64,000 nt of DNA from Thermotoga sp. Mc24. Its GTDB lineage: Bacteria > Thermotogota > Thermotogae > Thermotogales > Thermotogaceae. The position numbers and the translations under genes are program-made. Positions within the stretch are counted from its first letter, which is position 1, and every line of letters begins with the position of its first letter. The notes beneath the pieces were generated by a model that searched no databases, had not been told where the DNA came from, and saw only the letters and a program-made list of their open reading frames with translations. The stretch is from NCBI RefSeq assembly GCF_000784835.1, contig NZ_JSFH01000009.1:354483-418482 (forward strand), given 5' to 3'. Of the stretch, positions 19,096 through 28,915 are shown one piece after another.

Positions 19096-20591
19096 CTATT
19101 CACACCTCCCCTTTCCTCGAGAAGAATCTTCACATCTCTTATGATTCTCACAATTGCGTAAAAGACGACGAGGAATTCCAGTCTTCCGAGGAACATGCCC
19201 ACCGTCATGGTCCATATTACACCCACCGGAAGATTCGGACTGGTGAGCCCCACCGAGAGACCTACTCCATTCATTGCGGAGGAGAATTCGAACATGGAAA
19301 CCAGTGGATCGTATCCGTAACTCATGAGGATCAAGGTTCCCACCAGATAGGTCAGAGCGTAGACACCAAAGAAGACGAACATGTCCTTTATGATCCCATC
19401 GTCTATGGTTTTCCTGTTTTCACCTTTCCAAACTATGATCTTTTCAACCTTTCGCCTCGGTCCCATGAAATTGATGATAGATCGATATATCAATTTCAGT
19501 GTGACGAACACTCTGAACTGTTTCAAACCACCAGCCGTTGAATCCATCATTCCACCGAGCATCATGATAACGGTGAGAAGATACACGCCGATTGGAAAGA
19601 GAGTAACCCACGGAACAAGATCGGCGTTGGAGAACCCGGTACCCGTTATTGCGGAGACCACCTGAAACACCACGTATCTGAGCGCCTTTTCGTGAAAAAC
19701 CTTCCTGGCTGGTCGCAGTAGAAACAGCGATGCGATGACAATGGTGGATCCCATGATCCAGGGTTCCCCGTTTTTGACGAAGGCTTTGAAGTTTCCCTTC
19801 CAGAGGGTGTAATGGATTCCAAAACCCGTTCCACCGAGCAGCATGAGAACGATGGTTATCACTTCTATCGATACACTGTTGTAGTATCCAATACTCGCGT
19901 TTTTCACCGAGAAACCACCCGTTGCGAGAGCCGTGAGAGAATGGTTGAAGGCATCGAACCAGGGCATACCGGCCATATGAAGAAAGAACATACCAGCGGC
20001 GGCGTACGCCACGTATATGACCATGATCACCTTCGTGGAGTGGGTCACATTTGGGAGTATGTTGTCCACCCTACCTTCGGAACTGTAAAGGGAAGCTCCG
20101 AGAGGTCCGATCAATGTGGCGAGCATTATGACGGCAAATCCCGCACCTCCAATGAACTGCATGACACTTCTCCACACCAGAAACACATGGGGAAGACTCT
20201 CCACGTCAGAAAACATGGTGAGCCCCGTTGTGGTCCAGCCGCTTGTGGCCTCGAATACTGCCTGGTGAAAATTCAAAAGACCCTCTATAACGAACGGAAG
20301 TGCTGAAAGGACTACCGCGGCGCACCACGTTGTGACAACTATCACCGCTCCTTCTTGGTATCCCACCACACGAGTCTCGTTCAATTTTGAAACTTTTTTA
20401 AGAACAACACCAGAGGCAAAGGAAATGATTGAGGGAACCAAAAAAGACTCGATGTATATCCACTCTTCAGGATAGAAAATCACAAAAATTGTTGGCAGAA
20501 GAAGGATCGCAGGGAACCATATCAAAAGCTGACCTACGTACCAGAAAATCACCTTGAGTCTGTATTTGGTACTGGTCATTAGGTCTTCCAA
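19092..20591 (-). CDS. trkH: Trk-type potassium uptake channel subunit TrkH
   Basis: A 499-aa polytopic protein of the TrkH/KtrB family with four pore-like repeats: SGWTTTGLTMF (near residue 140), LATGGFSVKN, ITGTGFSNADL and NGVGLSVGL supply the selectivity Gly residues. It forms the K+ channel regulated by the cytosolic TrkA/KtrA proteins encoded by the two upstream genes. TTG at 20591 has GGTGAGG just upstream; ATG at 20579 is an alternative start with GGAAG. Confidence 0.92.
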   Translation of the reverse strand: MEDLMTSTKYRLKVIFWYVGQLLIWFPAILLLPTIFVIFYPEEWIYIESFLVPSIISFASGVVLKKVSKLNETRVVGYQEGAVIVVTTWCAAVVLSALPFVIEGLLNFHQAVFEATSGWTTTGLTMFSDVESLPHVFLVWRSVMQFIGGAGFAVIMLATLIGPLGASLYSSEGRVDNILPNVTHSTKVIMVIYVAYAAAGMFFLHMAGMPWFDAFNHSLTALATGGFSVKNASIGYYNSVSIEVITIVLMLLGGTGFGIHYTLWKGNFKAFVKNGEPWIMGSTIVIASLFLLRPARKVFHEKALRYVVFQVVSAITGTGFSNADLVPWVTLFPIGVYLLTVIMMLGGMMDSTAGGLKQFRVFVTLKLIYRSIINFMGPRRKVEKIIVWKGENRKTIDDGIIKDMFVFFGVYALTYLVGTLILMSYGYDPLVSMFEFSSAMNGVGLSVGLTSPNLPVGVIWTMTVGMFLGRLEFLVVFYAIVRIIRDVKILLEERGGVNS

Positions 20592-20597
20592 TTTTCC

Positions 20598-21254
20598 TCA
20601 CCTTCCAAGCAGTGTCTCTTCGACTGTTTCTTTGGCTTCTGCACTTACGATCACGTACAGTTTATCACCGGAGAGAATCTCCGTATCTCCTCTCGGAACC
20701 ACAAGCACCCCACCGCGGACGATAGCTGCGATGATACTATCCCTTGGAAGCGGAAGATCCTTCAACTTCTTTCCCACAACCGGACTGTCTTCTTCCACGT
20801 TCACACTTAGAAACTCAATACCTTGTTCCAGCGGTATGATGCTGGAGAACTCATCTGGAAAGATGAGAGCCTCCACCGTGTTCGTTATGAGAGTGGTGAG
20901 ATTCAAGACGGTTGTGATACCCATTTTTTTGAATATTTCCATGTTTCCCGGGTCGTTGACAAGACTCACTACCCGCTTTACCCCGAAGTCCTTCATAACA
21001 AGCTGTGCGATGAACAAATTGACCTCATCTCTTGGAGTGAGGATCACCACCACATCGTTTTTTGAAACCTCGGCGTCTCTGAGTATTTCTTTGTGACTTC
21101 CATCTCCGTGTATGATCGTCGCCTTCAATTTCTTGGCGAACTCTTCGCAGAGTTCCCTGTCTTTGTTTATGATCACTACACCGTACTTTCGTGACAGCAT
21201 GGAACGCGCAAGGTAATACGCCGTCGTTTCTCCACCGATTATTATGACTTTCAA
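20598..21254 (-). CDS. trkA: TrkA family K+ uptake regulator, RCK_N plus RCK_C
   Basis: A 218-aa cytosolic protein. The N-terminal Rossmann domain begins KVIIIGGETTAYYLA (nucleotide-binding turn changed from GxGxxG) and has the acidic end of strand 2 (INKDREL) and DGSHKEIL. The C-terminal ~75 residues are an RCK_C domain (LSVNVEEDSPVVGKKLKDLPLPRDSIIAAIVRGG). It matches the T. maritima protein known as TM1088B. It should gate TrkH in response to nucleotides. TTG at 21254 overlaps the preceding stop by 4 bases. Confidence 0.9.
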   Translation of the reverse strand: MKVIIIGGETTAYYLARSMLSRKYGVVIINKDRELCEEFAKKLKATIIHGDGSHKEILRDAEVSKNDVVVILTPRDEVNLFIAQLVMKDFGVKRVVSLVNDPGNMEIFKKMGITTVLNLTTLITNTVEALIFPDEFSSIIPLEQGIEFLSVNVEEDSPVVGKKLKDLPLPRDSIIAAIVRGGVLVVPRGDTEILSGDKLYVIVSAEAKETVEETLLGR

Positions 21255-21682
21255 TCTTCTTCACTCCCTATGATGAACTCCTTTACTTTCTCTATCATGA
21301 GAACGGCGGGACAGATGGTTTTTATTCCATTTTCTTCGAAAATCTTTATCTTTTCCGGATCGTAGACCCTGGCGATCACGTTCTCCACGTTGAACATGTA
21401 CCTTGCGTTCATCGAGATGAAGAAATTCGTACTGTCGTCGTTCGTGAACGCAAACACCATGTCTGCCTTCTCCATACCACACTCTTTCAGAGTTTCAAAC
21501 TCCGCGGCATCTCCCACCACGGTGAAACCGGAAAACTCGGAGTTGAGCCTGTGAAACGCGTATTCGTTTTTATCCACGACCACGACACTGTGTCCCGAAG
21601 AGGAAGCAAGATTTGCTATCAGCGATCCAAGTCTTCCACAGCCGAATATCACGATGTACTTGCTTTTCTGTTTTTTTGACAT
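21251..21682 (-). CDS. TrkA-N (RCK_N only) K+ uptake regulator
   Basis: A 143-aa protein with a single RCK_N Rossmann domain: YIVIFGCGRLGSLIA carries an intact GxGxxG, VVVVDKNE the acidic residue that selects NAD(H)/ATP, and GDAAEFETL the next turn. There is no C-terminal RCK_C domain. It corresponds to T. maritima TM1088A, and together with the next gene makes a two-protein regulator for TrkH. ATG has GGGAG 8 bases upstream. Confidence 0.9.
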   Translation of the reverse strand: MSKKQKSKYIVIFGCGRLGSLIANLASSSGHSVVVVDKNEYAFHRLNSEFSGFTVVGDAAEFETLKECGMEKADMVFAFTNDDSTNFFISMNARYMFNVENVIARVYDPEKIKIFEENGIKTICPAVLMIEKVKEFIIGSEED

Positions 21683-21701
21683 ACTGTTAACTCCCTCACC
21701 T

Positions 21702-22370
21702 TCAATATCTGTACCTGTGAATCCTTCTCATCTTTAAAATATATCCCCAAATCATCCCGTAGACAAATCCACCTATGTGTGCCCACCACGCTATTCCGTA
21801 GGATCCAACAAGGCCGTTCAGAACCTGGATAAAGAACCAGATCATCAGATAGTAGAACGCCGGTATTTCCACGAGTGTGAGGAAGAAGAAAATTGGAAAC
21901 AGAGTCACGATCCTCGAGTACGGAAACAGCACGAAATAAGCTCCCATAACGCCGGACACCGCTCCGGATGCTCCAACCATGGGAGTTGTTGAATGAAACG
22001 CAAAAACGAATTGGGTGAGTGCGGCAAAAATACCGGCAGATAGATAAAACAGAGTGTAGCCAACATGGCCCATCTCGTCTTCTGTGTTGTCTCCGAATAT
22101 CCAGAGAAACCACATGTTACCCAGGATGTGCCAGAACCCTCCGTGGAGAAACATGTGAGTTATGAAAGGAAGAAGGGAAAAGCCGAGCGCTTCTTTTACT
22201 CTCTCAACCGTATAACGAGCTGGCACGAGGCCATATCTGTACATGAACAGGAGAAGTTCTCTGTCGTTCAACATGAGTTCATACACGAAAACAACCACGT
22301 TTATCAAAATCAAAGCTATCGTTACGTAAGGCTTCTTTCTACTTGGGAGAACATCGTAAAGAGGAAACAC
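21702..22370 (-). CDS. Rhomboid family intramembrane serine protease
   Basis: A 222-aa protein with about six membrane helices and an intact rhomboid active site: GASGAVSG with nucleophile Ser135, His198 in AWWAHIGGF, and the HGGFWHILGNMWFLWIFG helix 2 motif. A long loop between helices 1 and 2 contains a stretch of charged residues. It cleaves membrane-protein substrates within the bilayer; the substrates are unknown. The GTG start follows GAGGTGA. It lies between the DUF4438 gene (gap 4) and the TrkA genes. Confidence 0.92.
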   Translation of the reverse strand: MFPLYDVLPSRKKPYVTIALILINVVVFVYELMLNDRELLLFMYRYGLVPARYTVERVKEALGFSLLPFITHMFLHGGFWHILGNMWFLWIFGDNTEDEMGHVGYTLFYLSAGIFAALTQFVFAFHSTTPMVGASGAVSGVMGAYFVLFPYSRIVTLFPIFFFLTLVEIPAFYYLMIWFFIQVLNGLVGSYGIAWWAHIGGFVYGMIWGYILKMRRIHRYRY

Positions 22371-22374
22371 GATA

Positions 22375-23223
22375 TCACCTCATCAGATGGTCAGATATGT
22401 TCGCCCTTTCCACCACTTCCGGTAATATCTTCGATTCGTCTCCCGTCATGATCACAACCACGCCCGGACCGTGTCCTGCTGAAACGCAGGCAGAGTGTAC
22501 CACAACACCTATCGATACTGCCCCTTTTCTGTACTTTCCAACTCCATAGGAATTGTCGTGGTCCTGAATTGCGACGATGTCTCCAAGTTTCAGATCCGCT
22601 ACTCCAAGATCCTCAGGATTCGATGCCATTATATCGTAGTCGGTGGAAGCACTGCTCGAAGCGCCAATCCCAGATCCCATCATGTGCGCTGGAATCTTCG
22701 CAACAACAGGTACATGGATTTTCCCATTCTTTTCCTGTATCCCAAGTTTTTCGAAGAGATCTGGGTCGATGTTCATCACCTTCACATCCGGATGATCCAG
22801 AAGCTTCAGTCCCTGCCCCCAGGCCTTTATCAATATCTTATCCCCCACCATAAGCTTTCCGAGTACTTCTTCTTCGAAATAAACGAGAACGTGGTTCACA
22901 CCTCCGTGTTTTCCCGTGACGAACCCTCTGCTTCCCTTCGCGTCTCCAGACATCACGATCACTTCGTTTCCTATACACGAAAGGGTCATCAGCGGTATTT
23001 CCTCTTCCTTATTCCTTGCCATGACAGAAACACCCGGTTCTACGTGGTCTCCTGCCCATCCGTAAGCACTGTCACCCACTTTCACGTTGTAGGTGATGCC
23101 CCCAAGCACTGGAATTACCCTCACTGTCCCTTCGGTTGTTACACTGTAAGGAGACCTCATTTTCGCTGGAGCGATCTCTCCAACAACCGAAATTCGAACG
23201 AGTCTGTCTTTGTTAGTTCTCAC
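22375..23223 (-). CDS. DUF4438 protein (TM1086-like)
   Basis: A 282-aa protein similar to T. maritima TM1086, a solved structure of unknown function. Conserved stretches include VIPVLGGITYNVKVGDSAYGWAGDHVEPG (near residue 40), GDAKGSRGFVTGKHGG (near 95), MGSGIGASSSASTDYDIM (near 185) and VVHSACVSAGHGPGVVVIMTG (near 245). The last is rich in Gly, Cys and His and could hold an active site. GTG at 23223 is 8 bases from GGAGG. It heads the long minus-strand gene train and is divergent from metG, with 60 bases between. Confidence 0.85.
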   Translation of the reverse strand: MRTNKDRLVRISVVGEIAPAKMRSPYSVTTEGTVRVIPVLGGITYNVKVGDSAYGWAGDHVEPGVSVMARNKEEEIPLMTLSCIGNEVIVMSGDAKGSRGFVTGKHGGVNHVLVYFEEEVLGKLMVGDKILIKAWGQGLKLLDHPDVKVMNIDPDLFEKLGIQEKNGKIHVPVVAKIPAHMMGSGIGASSSASTDYDIMASNPEDLGVADLKLGDIVAIQDHDNSYGVGKYRKGAVSIGVVVHSACVSAGHGPGVVVIMTGDESKILPEVVERANISDHLMR

Positions 23224-23283
23224 AAATCTCACCTCCAGTGTGTGGTATCATTGAGTAGATAGGGAAAACAAGGAGGTGACACT

Positions 23284-25173
23284 TTGAAATTTTACATCAC
23301 CACCCCAATCTACTACGTGAATTCTGAGCCTCACATAGGAAGTGCCTACACCACTATTGTAGCCGATATCATCGCTCGCTACAAACGTTTCATGGGTTAC
23401 GATGTGTTCTTTCTCACGGGAACGGACGAACACGGCCAGAAGGTCCTGCAGGCAGCCCAGCAGGCTGGAAAGGACCCGCAGGAATTCTGTGACGAACTGG
23501 CTGAAAAGTTCAAACAGCTCTGGAAAGAACTGAAGATCACGAACGATTATTTCATCCGAACCACAGACGAAATGCACATGAAAACCGTCCAGGAATTCGT
23601 TGCGAAGATGAAAGAAAACGGAGACGTCTACAAGGGCATCTACAAGGGATGGTACTGTGTCCCCTGTGAGACGTTCTGGAACGAGGACGAGGTTATAAAG
23701 GAAGGAGAAGAACGTTTCTGTCCGGAGTGTAAAAGACCCGTCAAATGGGTGGAGGAAGAGAATTACTTCTTCAGACTTTCGAAATACAGAGATCCTCTCC
23801 TGAAGTACTACGAGGAGCATCCCGATTTTGTGGAACCGGACTTCAGAAGAAACGAGATGCTGAAGATTCTCGAAGGTGGTCTCAAAGACCTGAGCATCAC
23901 CAGGACGACCTTCAAATGGGGCGTTCCCATGAAGGACGATCCGGAACACGTGATCTACGTGTGGGTGGACGCGCTCATAAATTACATATCCGCTATAGGA
24001 TACGGCTGGAACGATGAGATGTTCAATAAATGGTGGCCTGCAGATTTGCATCTGATAGGAAAAGAAATAAACAGATTCCACTCCATCATATGGCCTGCGA
24101 TGCTCATGTCGGTTGGACTCCCACTTCCAAAAAAGGTGTTCGCACACGGGTGGCTCACGGTGAACGGCCAGAAGATCAGTAAGTCCCTCGGCAACGCTAT
24201 AGACCCCAGATTCTTCGTGAAGAGATACGGCAACGACGTGGTGAGGTATTACCTGATACGGGATATCATGTTCGGAAAAGACGGCGATTTCTCGGAGGAA
24301 AGGCTCGTCCACAGATTGAATTCCGATCTCGCGAACGACTACGGAAATCTCCTTCACAGGATCACGGCTATGATAAAGAAGTATTTCAACGGAAGACTTC
24401 CTTCTCCTTCTGCTCAGGAAGGGCTCGATAGCTGGCTGAAGGAGAGATTCTTCGAAACAAAAGACGCTTACCATGAACTCATGGATTCCTACCGGCTCAC
24501 AGAAGCCCTGGACAAGATATGGGAGTTCATAGCAGATGTGAACAAGTACTTCAATGACACGAAGCCCTGGATACTTGGAAAAGAGGGAAATATGGAAAGG
24601 CTCGGAACGGTGCTGTACAACTCACTGGAGGCCGTGTTCAAGGTGGCTCTGATGACACTCCCGGTGATGCCAGACACCTCCAAAGAAGTGTTCAGGAGAG
24701 TGTCCTTTGAAGAAAAGCCTTCGAAGGAACATCTGGAAAACTGGGGAGTTCTGAAGTCTGGTTCCACAGTGATCCACGGCGAACCTCTCTTCAGAAAAAT
24801 CGACGCGAAAGACTTCAAAAAGGTGGTGGAGACGGTGTCGGTCGAACAGAACGTGATCACAATAGATGATTTTTCCAAAGTAGATCTCAGAATTGCAAAG
24901 GTCCTCGAAGCGGAGAAGGTTCCAAATTCCAGAAAACTTCTCAGATTGATAATCGATCTTGGAACGGAAAAGAGACAGATAGTGGCGGGAATTGCAGAAC
25001 ACTACAAACCCGAAGAACTCGTAGGAAAACTGATCGTCGTTGTCGCTAATTTAAAACCCGCAAAACTCATGGGCATAGAGTCTCAGGGAATGCTCCTCGC
25101 CGCAAAGTCCGGCGATACCTTGAGACTTTTGACTGCAGATGGAGAAATCACACCAGGTGCGAAGGTGTCCTGA
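23284..25173 (+). CDS. metG: Methionyl-tRNA synthetase with C-terminal tRNA-binding domain
   Basis: A 629-aa class I synthetase. HIGH lies in SEPHIGSAYT near residue 17, the zinc-binding Cys pairs in CVPC and CPEC (about 125-150), and KMSKS in QKISKSLGNAI near 298. From about residue 525 there is a Trbp111/EMAP-type OB-fold domain (VDLRIAKVLEAEKVPNSRKLLRLIIDLG ... MLLAAK) that dimerises and binds tRNA. The TTG start is 6 bases after GGAGG. It opens the plus-strand gene train. Confidence 0.96.
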   Translation: MKFYITTPIYYVNSEPHIGSAYTTIVADIIARYKRFMGYDVFFLTGTDEHGQKVLQAAQQAGKDPQEFCDELAEKFKQLWKELKITNDYFIRTTDEMHMKTVQEFVAKMKENGDVYKGIYKGWYCVPCETFWNEDEVIKEGEERFCPECKRPVKWVEEENYFFRLSKYRDPLLKYYEEHPDFVEPDFRRNEMLKILEGGLKDLSITRTTFKWGVPMKDDPEHVIYVWVDALINYISAIGYGWNDEMFNKWWPADLHLIGKEINRFHSIIWPAMLMSVGLPLPKKVFAHGWLTVNGQKISKSLGNAIDPRFFVKRYGNDVVRYYLIRDIMFGKDGDFSEERLVHRLNSDLANDYGNLLHRITAMIKKYFNGRLPSPSAQEGLDSWLKERFFETKDAYHELMDSYRLTEALDKIWEFIADVNKYFNDTKPWILGKEGNMERLGTVLYNSLEAVFKVALMTLPVMPDTSKEVFRRVSFEEKPSKEHLENWGVLKSGSTVIHGEPLFRKIDAKDFKKVVETVSVEQNVITIDDFSKVDLRIAKVLEAEKVPNSRKLLRLIIDLGTEKRQIVAGIAEHYKPEELVGKLIVVVANLKPAKLMGIESQGMLLAAKSGDTLRLLTADGEITPGAKVS

Positions 25174-25186
25174 CGGAGGGATGTGA

Positions 25187-27601
25187 ATGCCAGAGATCCT
25201 GATAAACAAACCCGTAGAGGATGAACTTGTTGAGTCTTATCTTCTGTACTCGATGAGCGTTATAGTGGGAAGGGCCATTCCGGACGTTCGGGATGGCCTC
25301 AAACCCGTTCAGAGGAGAATTCTCTATGGAATGTACGAACTCGGTCTCAAACACAACTCACCCACCAAGAAGAGTGCGAGAATCGTCGGTGAAGTGATGG
25401 GTAAGTACCATCCTCACGGTGACGCACCCGTGTACGATGCCCTCGTGAGGATGGCTCAGCCGTTCACGATGAGGTATCCACTCATAGAGGGTCAGGGAAA
25501 CTTCGGTTCCATAGACAGAGACCCTCCGGCCGCGATGAGGTACACGGAAGCGAGACTCACGAAGCTTGCCGAAGAAATGCTCGAAGACATAGAAAAGAAC
25601 ACGGTGAACATGGTCGACAATTTCGATGGCACGCTGAAGGAGCCGGAAGTCCTCCCATCCAAGGTGCCAAATCTCATAATAAACGGTGCCTCCGGTATAG
25701 CGGTGGGAATGGCCACAAACATACCTCCACACAATCTCTCCGAGACCGTGGATGCCCTGATTTATTTGATCGATCATCCAGAAGCCACGGTTGAAGAACT
25801 CATGCAGTTCATAAAAGGACCGGATTTTCCCACAGGAGCCGTGGTAGTGAACGCTTCTGAATTGAAGAAGGTTTACGAAGAGGGAAGAGGCAGGATCATC
25901 GTCAGAGGAAAGGTGCACGTCGAGGATGGAAAGAGAGTAAAGCGAATCGTCATCACGGAGATTCCGTACGGAGTCAGTAAAGCGGGTCTCATAGAACAAA
26001 TAGCAAAAATAGCGAAAGACGACGAATCACTCCCAATCAGGAACATAAGAGATGAATCCGATAAACGCGGAATGAGGATAGTTATAGAGATCCCGAAGGA
26101 CACCAGCGAAGAGGTCATAATAAACAATCTCTACAAGAGAACTGCTCTTCAGGATTACTTCAACGTTCAGATGCTGGTCATAGACAAACACAAAAGACCC
26201 AGGTTGATGAATTTGAAAGGATTGATGGAGGCTTTCCTTGAGCACCGCTTTGAAGTCATCAGAAGAAGAGCAAGGTACGAATACGAACAGTACACAAGGA
26301 GGGCACACGTTGTCGAGGGTCTCCTGAAGGCGGCAAGAGCGATAGGTGTTGTTGTGGACATCGTGAGGAACAGCAAGGATGTGGAAAGTGCGAAGCAATC
26401 ACTCATGGAAACACTCGAAATCACCGAAGAACAGGCAAAAGCCATTCTCGACATGAGACTTTCGAGGCTGACTTCCCTCGAAATAGAGAACCTTCAAAAC
26501 GAATACTCCGATCTGGTCAGGAAGATCTCAGAAGTGAAGGAAATACTCGAGAAGGACGAAAAAGTAAAGGAGATAATGAAAGAAGAATTCCTCTACTTGA
26601 AGCAACAATACGGGGATCCCAGAAGAACAGAGGTCACAGATCAAAGTATCGAGTACAACGAAGAGGAGCTCATTGTCGAAGAAGACGTGGTGATAACATT
26701 GAGTCATAACGGCTATTTAAAGAGCACACCGCTGAACAGCTACAGATCGCAGAAGCGCGGGGGTAAAGGAATCACCGTCTCGAAACTCACTGAAGATGAC
26801 GAGGTCGAGTTCGTTGTGGTCGCGAAAAACACCGCATCGACCCTGTTTATAACGAACCTCGGACGGGCGTATGTTCTCAAGAATTATCAGCTGGAAACCA
26901 CCGGAAGAAACACGAGAGGAAGGCACATCACCGCGTTTCTGAATCTCGAAGACACAGAAAAGATCGTAGCACTCGCTTCTCTGAACGGTGATGGAAATGA
27001 TCTTGTGATCGTTACAAAATCTGGGAAGATCAAAAGAACCGCTCTCAAAGAGTTTGAAAACGCCACCAGCAACCGCGGTGTCAGAGCCATAAAGATAGAA
27101 CCTGGAGATGAGATCGTCAGCGCCAGGGTTGTTAACAGCGAAAAAGAAACACTCATAGTGGCAACGAAGATGGGTATGGCCGTCAGATTCCCGGTGAGCG
27201 ATGTTCGCAGGATGGGAAGAAATGCAGCCGGAGTTCAGGCGATAAAACTTCAGCCAGGAGACGAAGTGGTGAGTGTGGACGTGATACCTCCAGGTGACGA
27301 AGGAGAGATTCTCACCGTGACAGAGAAGGGATTCGGCAAGAGAACACCCGTTCAGCTGTACAGGATTCAGAGAAGAGGAGGAACGGGTCTCAGAAACATC
27401 TCCGATGTGAACAAAACAGGGTACGTAGTAGCCGTGAGATACGTGAGGGGCGACGAAGAGATAGTGGTGGTCACAAGAAACGGCATGATGATCAGATTTC
27501 CCGCGTCTGAAATCGGTGTCATCGGTCGTGTGACAAAAGGCGTGAAACTCATCGAACTTGGAGACGATACCATATCGAAGGTGGCGGTGGTGAAAGATTG
27601 A
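25187..27601 (+). CDS. gyrA: DNA gyrase subunit A
   Basis: An 804-aa type IIA topoisomerase subunit. The active-site Tyr is Tyr119 in [11 protein letters not shown]; the quinolone-region helix [20 protein letters not shown] is intact. The GyrA box that wraps DNA is QKRGGKG near residue 522, and six beta-propeller repeats follow (each near a YxLKxYQ or KRTxLxEF motif). ATG is 7 bases after GGAGG. It shares a 4-base overlap with the archease gene. It introduces negative supercoils together with GyrB, which is not in the window. Confidence 0.96.
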   Translation: MPEILINKPVEDELVESYLLYSMSVIVGRAIPDVRDGLKPVQRRILYGMYELGLKHNSPTKKSARIVGEVMGKYHPHGDAPVYDALVRMAQPFTMRYPLIEGQGNFGSIDRDPPAAMRYTEARLTKLAEEMLEDIEKNTVNMVDNFDGTLKEPEVLPSKVPNLIINGASGIAVGMATNIPPHNLSETVDALIYLIDHPEATVEELMQFIKGPDFPTGAVVVNASELKKVYEEGRGRIIVRGKVHVEDGKRVKRIVITEIPYGVSKAGLIEQIAKIAKDDESLPIRNIRDESDKRGMRIVIEIPKDTSEEVIINNLYKRTALQDYFNVQMLVIDKHKRPRLMNLKGLMEAFLEHRFEVIRRRARYEYEQYTRRAHVVEGLLKAARAIGVVVDIVRNSKDVESAKQSLMETLEITEEQAKAILDMRLSRLTSLEIENLQNEYSDLVRKISEVKEILEKDEKVKEIMKEEFLYLKQQYGDPRRTEVTDQSIEYNEEELIVEEDVVITLSHNGYLKSTPLNSYRSQKRGGKGITVSKLTEDDEVEFVVVAKNTASTLFITNLGRAYVLKNYQLETTGRNTRGRHITAFLNLEDTEKIVALASLNGDGNDLVIVTKSGKIKRTALKEFENATSNRGVRAIKIEPGDEIVSARVVNSEKETLIVATKMGMAVRFPVSDVRRMGRNAAGVQAIKLQPGDEVVSVDVIPPGDEGEILTVTEKGFGKRTPVQLYRIQRRGGTGLRNISDVNKTGYVVAVRYVRGDEEIVVVTRNGMMIRFPASEIGVIGRVTKGVKLIELGDDTISKVAVVKD

Positions 27602-27972
27602 GGAAACCCATAGAGCACACTGCTGACATTGCTTACGAGATATCCGGGAATTCTTACGAAGAACTTCTGGAAGAAGCGAGGAACATCCTTTTCGAAGAAG
27701 AAGGGATTGTCCTCGATAACGAAGAGAAAGAGAAAACTTATCCTCTTGAAGAGATGGAAGACGTTTTCTTTGACACGGTGAACGACTGGATTCTTGAGAT
27801 ATCGAAAGGATGGGCTCCCTGGAGGATTAAAAGGGAAGGAAACGAGCTAAAAGTAACTTTCAGGAAGATCAGAAAAAAAGAGGGGACCGAAATAAAAGCC
27901 CTCACATACCATCTTCTGAAGTTCGAGCACGATGGCGATGTTCTGAAAACGAAGGTGGTGTTCGACACTTGA
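27598..27972 (+). CDS. Archease
   Basis: A 124-aa protein matching T. maritima TM1083, a solved archease. Diagnostic residues are the N-terminal [11 protein letters not shown] (Asp/His calcium-ligand region) and the C-terminal [11 protein letters not shown]. Archeases assist the RtcB RNA ligase and some tRNA modification enzymes; no RtcB gene is adjacent here. The TTG start overlaps the gyrA stop by 4 bases and has GGTGGTGA upstream. Confidence 0.92.
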   Translation: MRKPIEHTADIAYEISGNSYEELLEEARNILFEEEGIVLDNEEKEKTYPLEEMEDVFFDTVNDWILEISKGWAPWRIKREGNELKVTFRKIRKKEGTEIKALTYHLLKFEHDGDVLKTKVVFDT

Positions 27973-28562
27973 AAGATCTCACTGAAAGGCAGAGAAAGGT
28001 ACTTCTGTTCATAGAAGAGTTCATAGAGAAAAATGGATATCCCCCCTCGGTGAGGGAGATTGCGCGGCGCTTCAGAATCACCCCGCGCGGCGCTCTTCTC
28101 CATCTAATTGCTCTGGAGAAGAAGGGTTACATCGAAAGGAAAAACGGCAAACCGCGGGCACTGAGGGTTTCGAAAAGCATAAGGAACAAAATACCTCTGA
28201 TTGGAGAGATTCGTGCAGGTGAAAAAAGAGAAGCCATCGAATATCTGGAAGATTACATAGAAATTCCCGAGAGCTTTCTTTCGAGCGGTTACGATCACTT
28301 TTTGTTGAAAGTAAAAGGAGAAAGCATGATAGAAGAACACATCTGTGATGGGGACCTCGTTCTTGTGAGAAGACAGGATTGGGCGCAGAACGGGGATATC
28401 GTGGCGGCGATGGTTGACGGAGAGGTGACGCTAAAAAAGTTCTATCAGAGAGGTGATACGGTAGAGTTGAGGCCCGCTAACAGAGAGATGTCGTCGATGT
28501 TTTTCAAGGCGGAAAAGGTGAAAATCCTGGGTAAAGTGGTGGGAGTTTTCAGAAAACTCTAA
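27969..28562 (+). CDS. lexA: LexA repressor
   Basis: A 197-aa protein. The winged helix-turn-helix is visible at residues 25-67 (SVREIARRFRITPRGALLHL). Self-cleavage should occur between Ala83 and Gly84 (EIRAGEK). The catalytic Ser119 (KGESM) and Lys156 (VTLKKF) sit at the same numbers as in E. coli LexA. It represses DNA-damage genes until RecA triggers cleavage. TTG start overlaps the archease stop by 4 bases. It is cotranscribed after gyrA. Confidence 0.95.
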   Translation: MKDLTERQRKVLLFIEEFIEKNGYPPSVREIARRFRITPRGALLHLIALEKKGYIERKNGKPRALRVSKSIRNKIPLIGEIRAGEKREAIEYLEDYIEIPESFLSSGYDHFLLKVKGESMIEEHICDGDLVLVRRQDWAQNGDIVAAMVDGEVTLKKFYQRGDTVELRPANREMSSMFFKAEKVKILGKVVGVFRKL

Positions 28563-28573
28563 GGGGGGATAGG

Positions 28574-28915
28574 ATGTTTCCCTACAAGATTGTGGATGAT
28601 GTGGTGATATTGATGCCGAACAAAGAGCTCAACATAGAGAACGCACATCTGTTCAAAAAATGGGTCTTTGACGAGTTTTTGAACAATGGTTACAACAAGA
28701 TATTTCTGGTCCTTTCGGATGTGGAGAGCATAGACAGCTTCAGTCTGGGTGTCATTGTAAACATTTTGAAGAGTATCAGCAGCAGTGGTGGTTTCTTTGC
28801 ACTGATATCTCCAAATGAGAAAGTAGAGCGAGTCCTCTCTCTGACGAATCTGGATCGCATAGTGAAGATATACGATACGATATCGGAGGCCATGGAGGAG
28901 GTGCGAAGAAAGTGA
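28574..28915 (+). CDS. STAS-domain anti-sigma factor antagonist
   Basis: A 113-aa single STAS domain, like T. maritima TM1081. The conserved loop reads LSDVESIDSFSLGVIVNIL, where the Ser of DSFSLG is the expected phosphorylation site. In SpoIIAA/RsbV systems the unphosphorylated form binds an anti-sigma kinase and frees a sigma factor; no kinase, phosphatase or sigma gene is adjacent. ATG has a G-rich site (GGGGGG) upstream and its stop overlaps rpiB. Confidence 0.9.
   Translation: MFPYKIVDDVVILMPNKELNIENAHLFKKWVFDEFLNNGYNKIFLVLSDVESIDSFSLGVIVNILKSISSSGGFFALISPNEKVERVLSLTNLDRIVKIYDTISEAMEEVRRK

Noticed and set aside
23248..24474. 408-codon open frame antisense to metG
   Set aside because: It mirrors metG codons (purine-rich sense strand keeps antisense stops rare), has no ribosome site and no domain.
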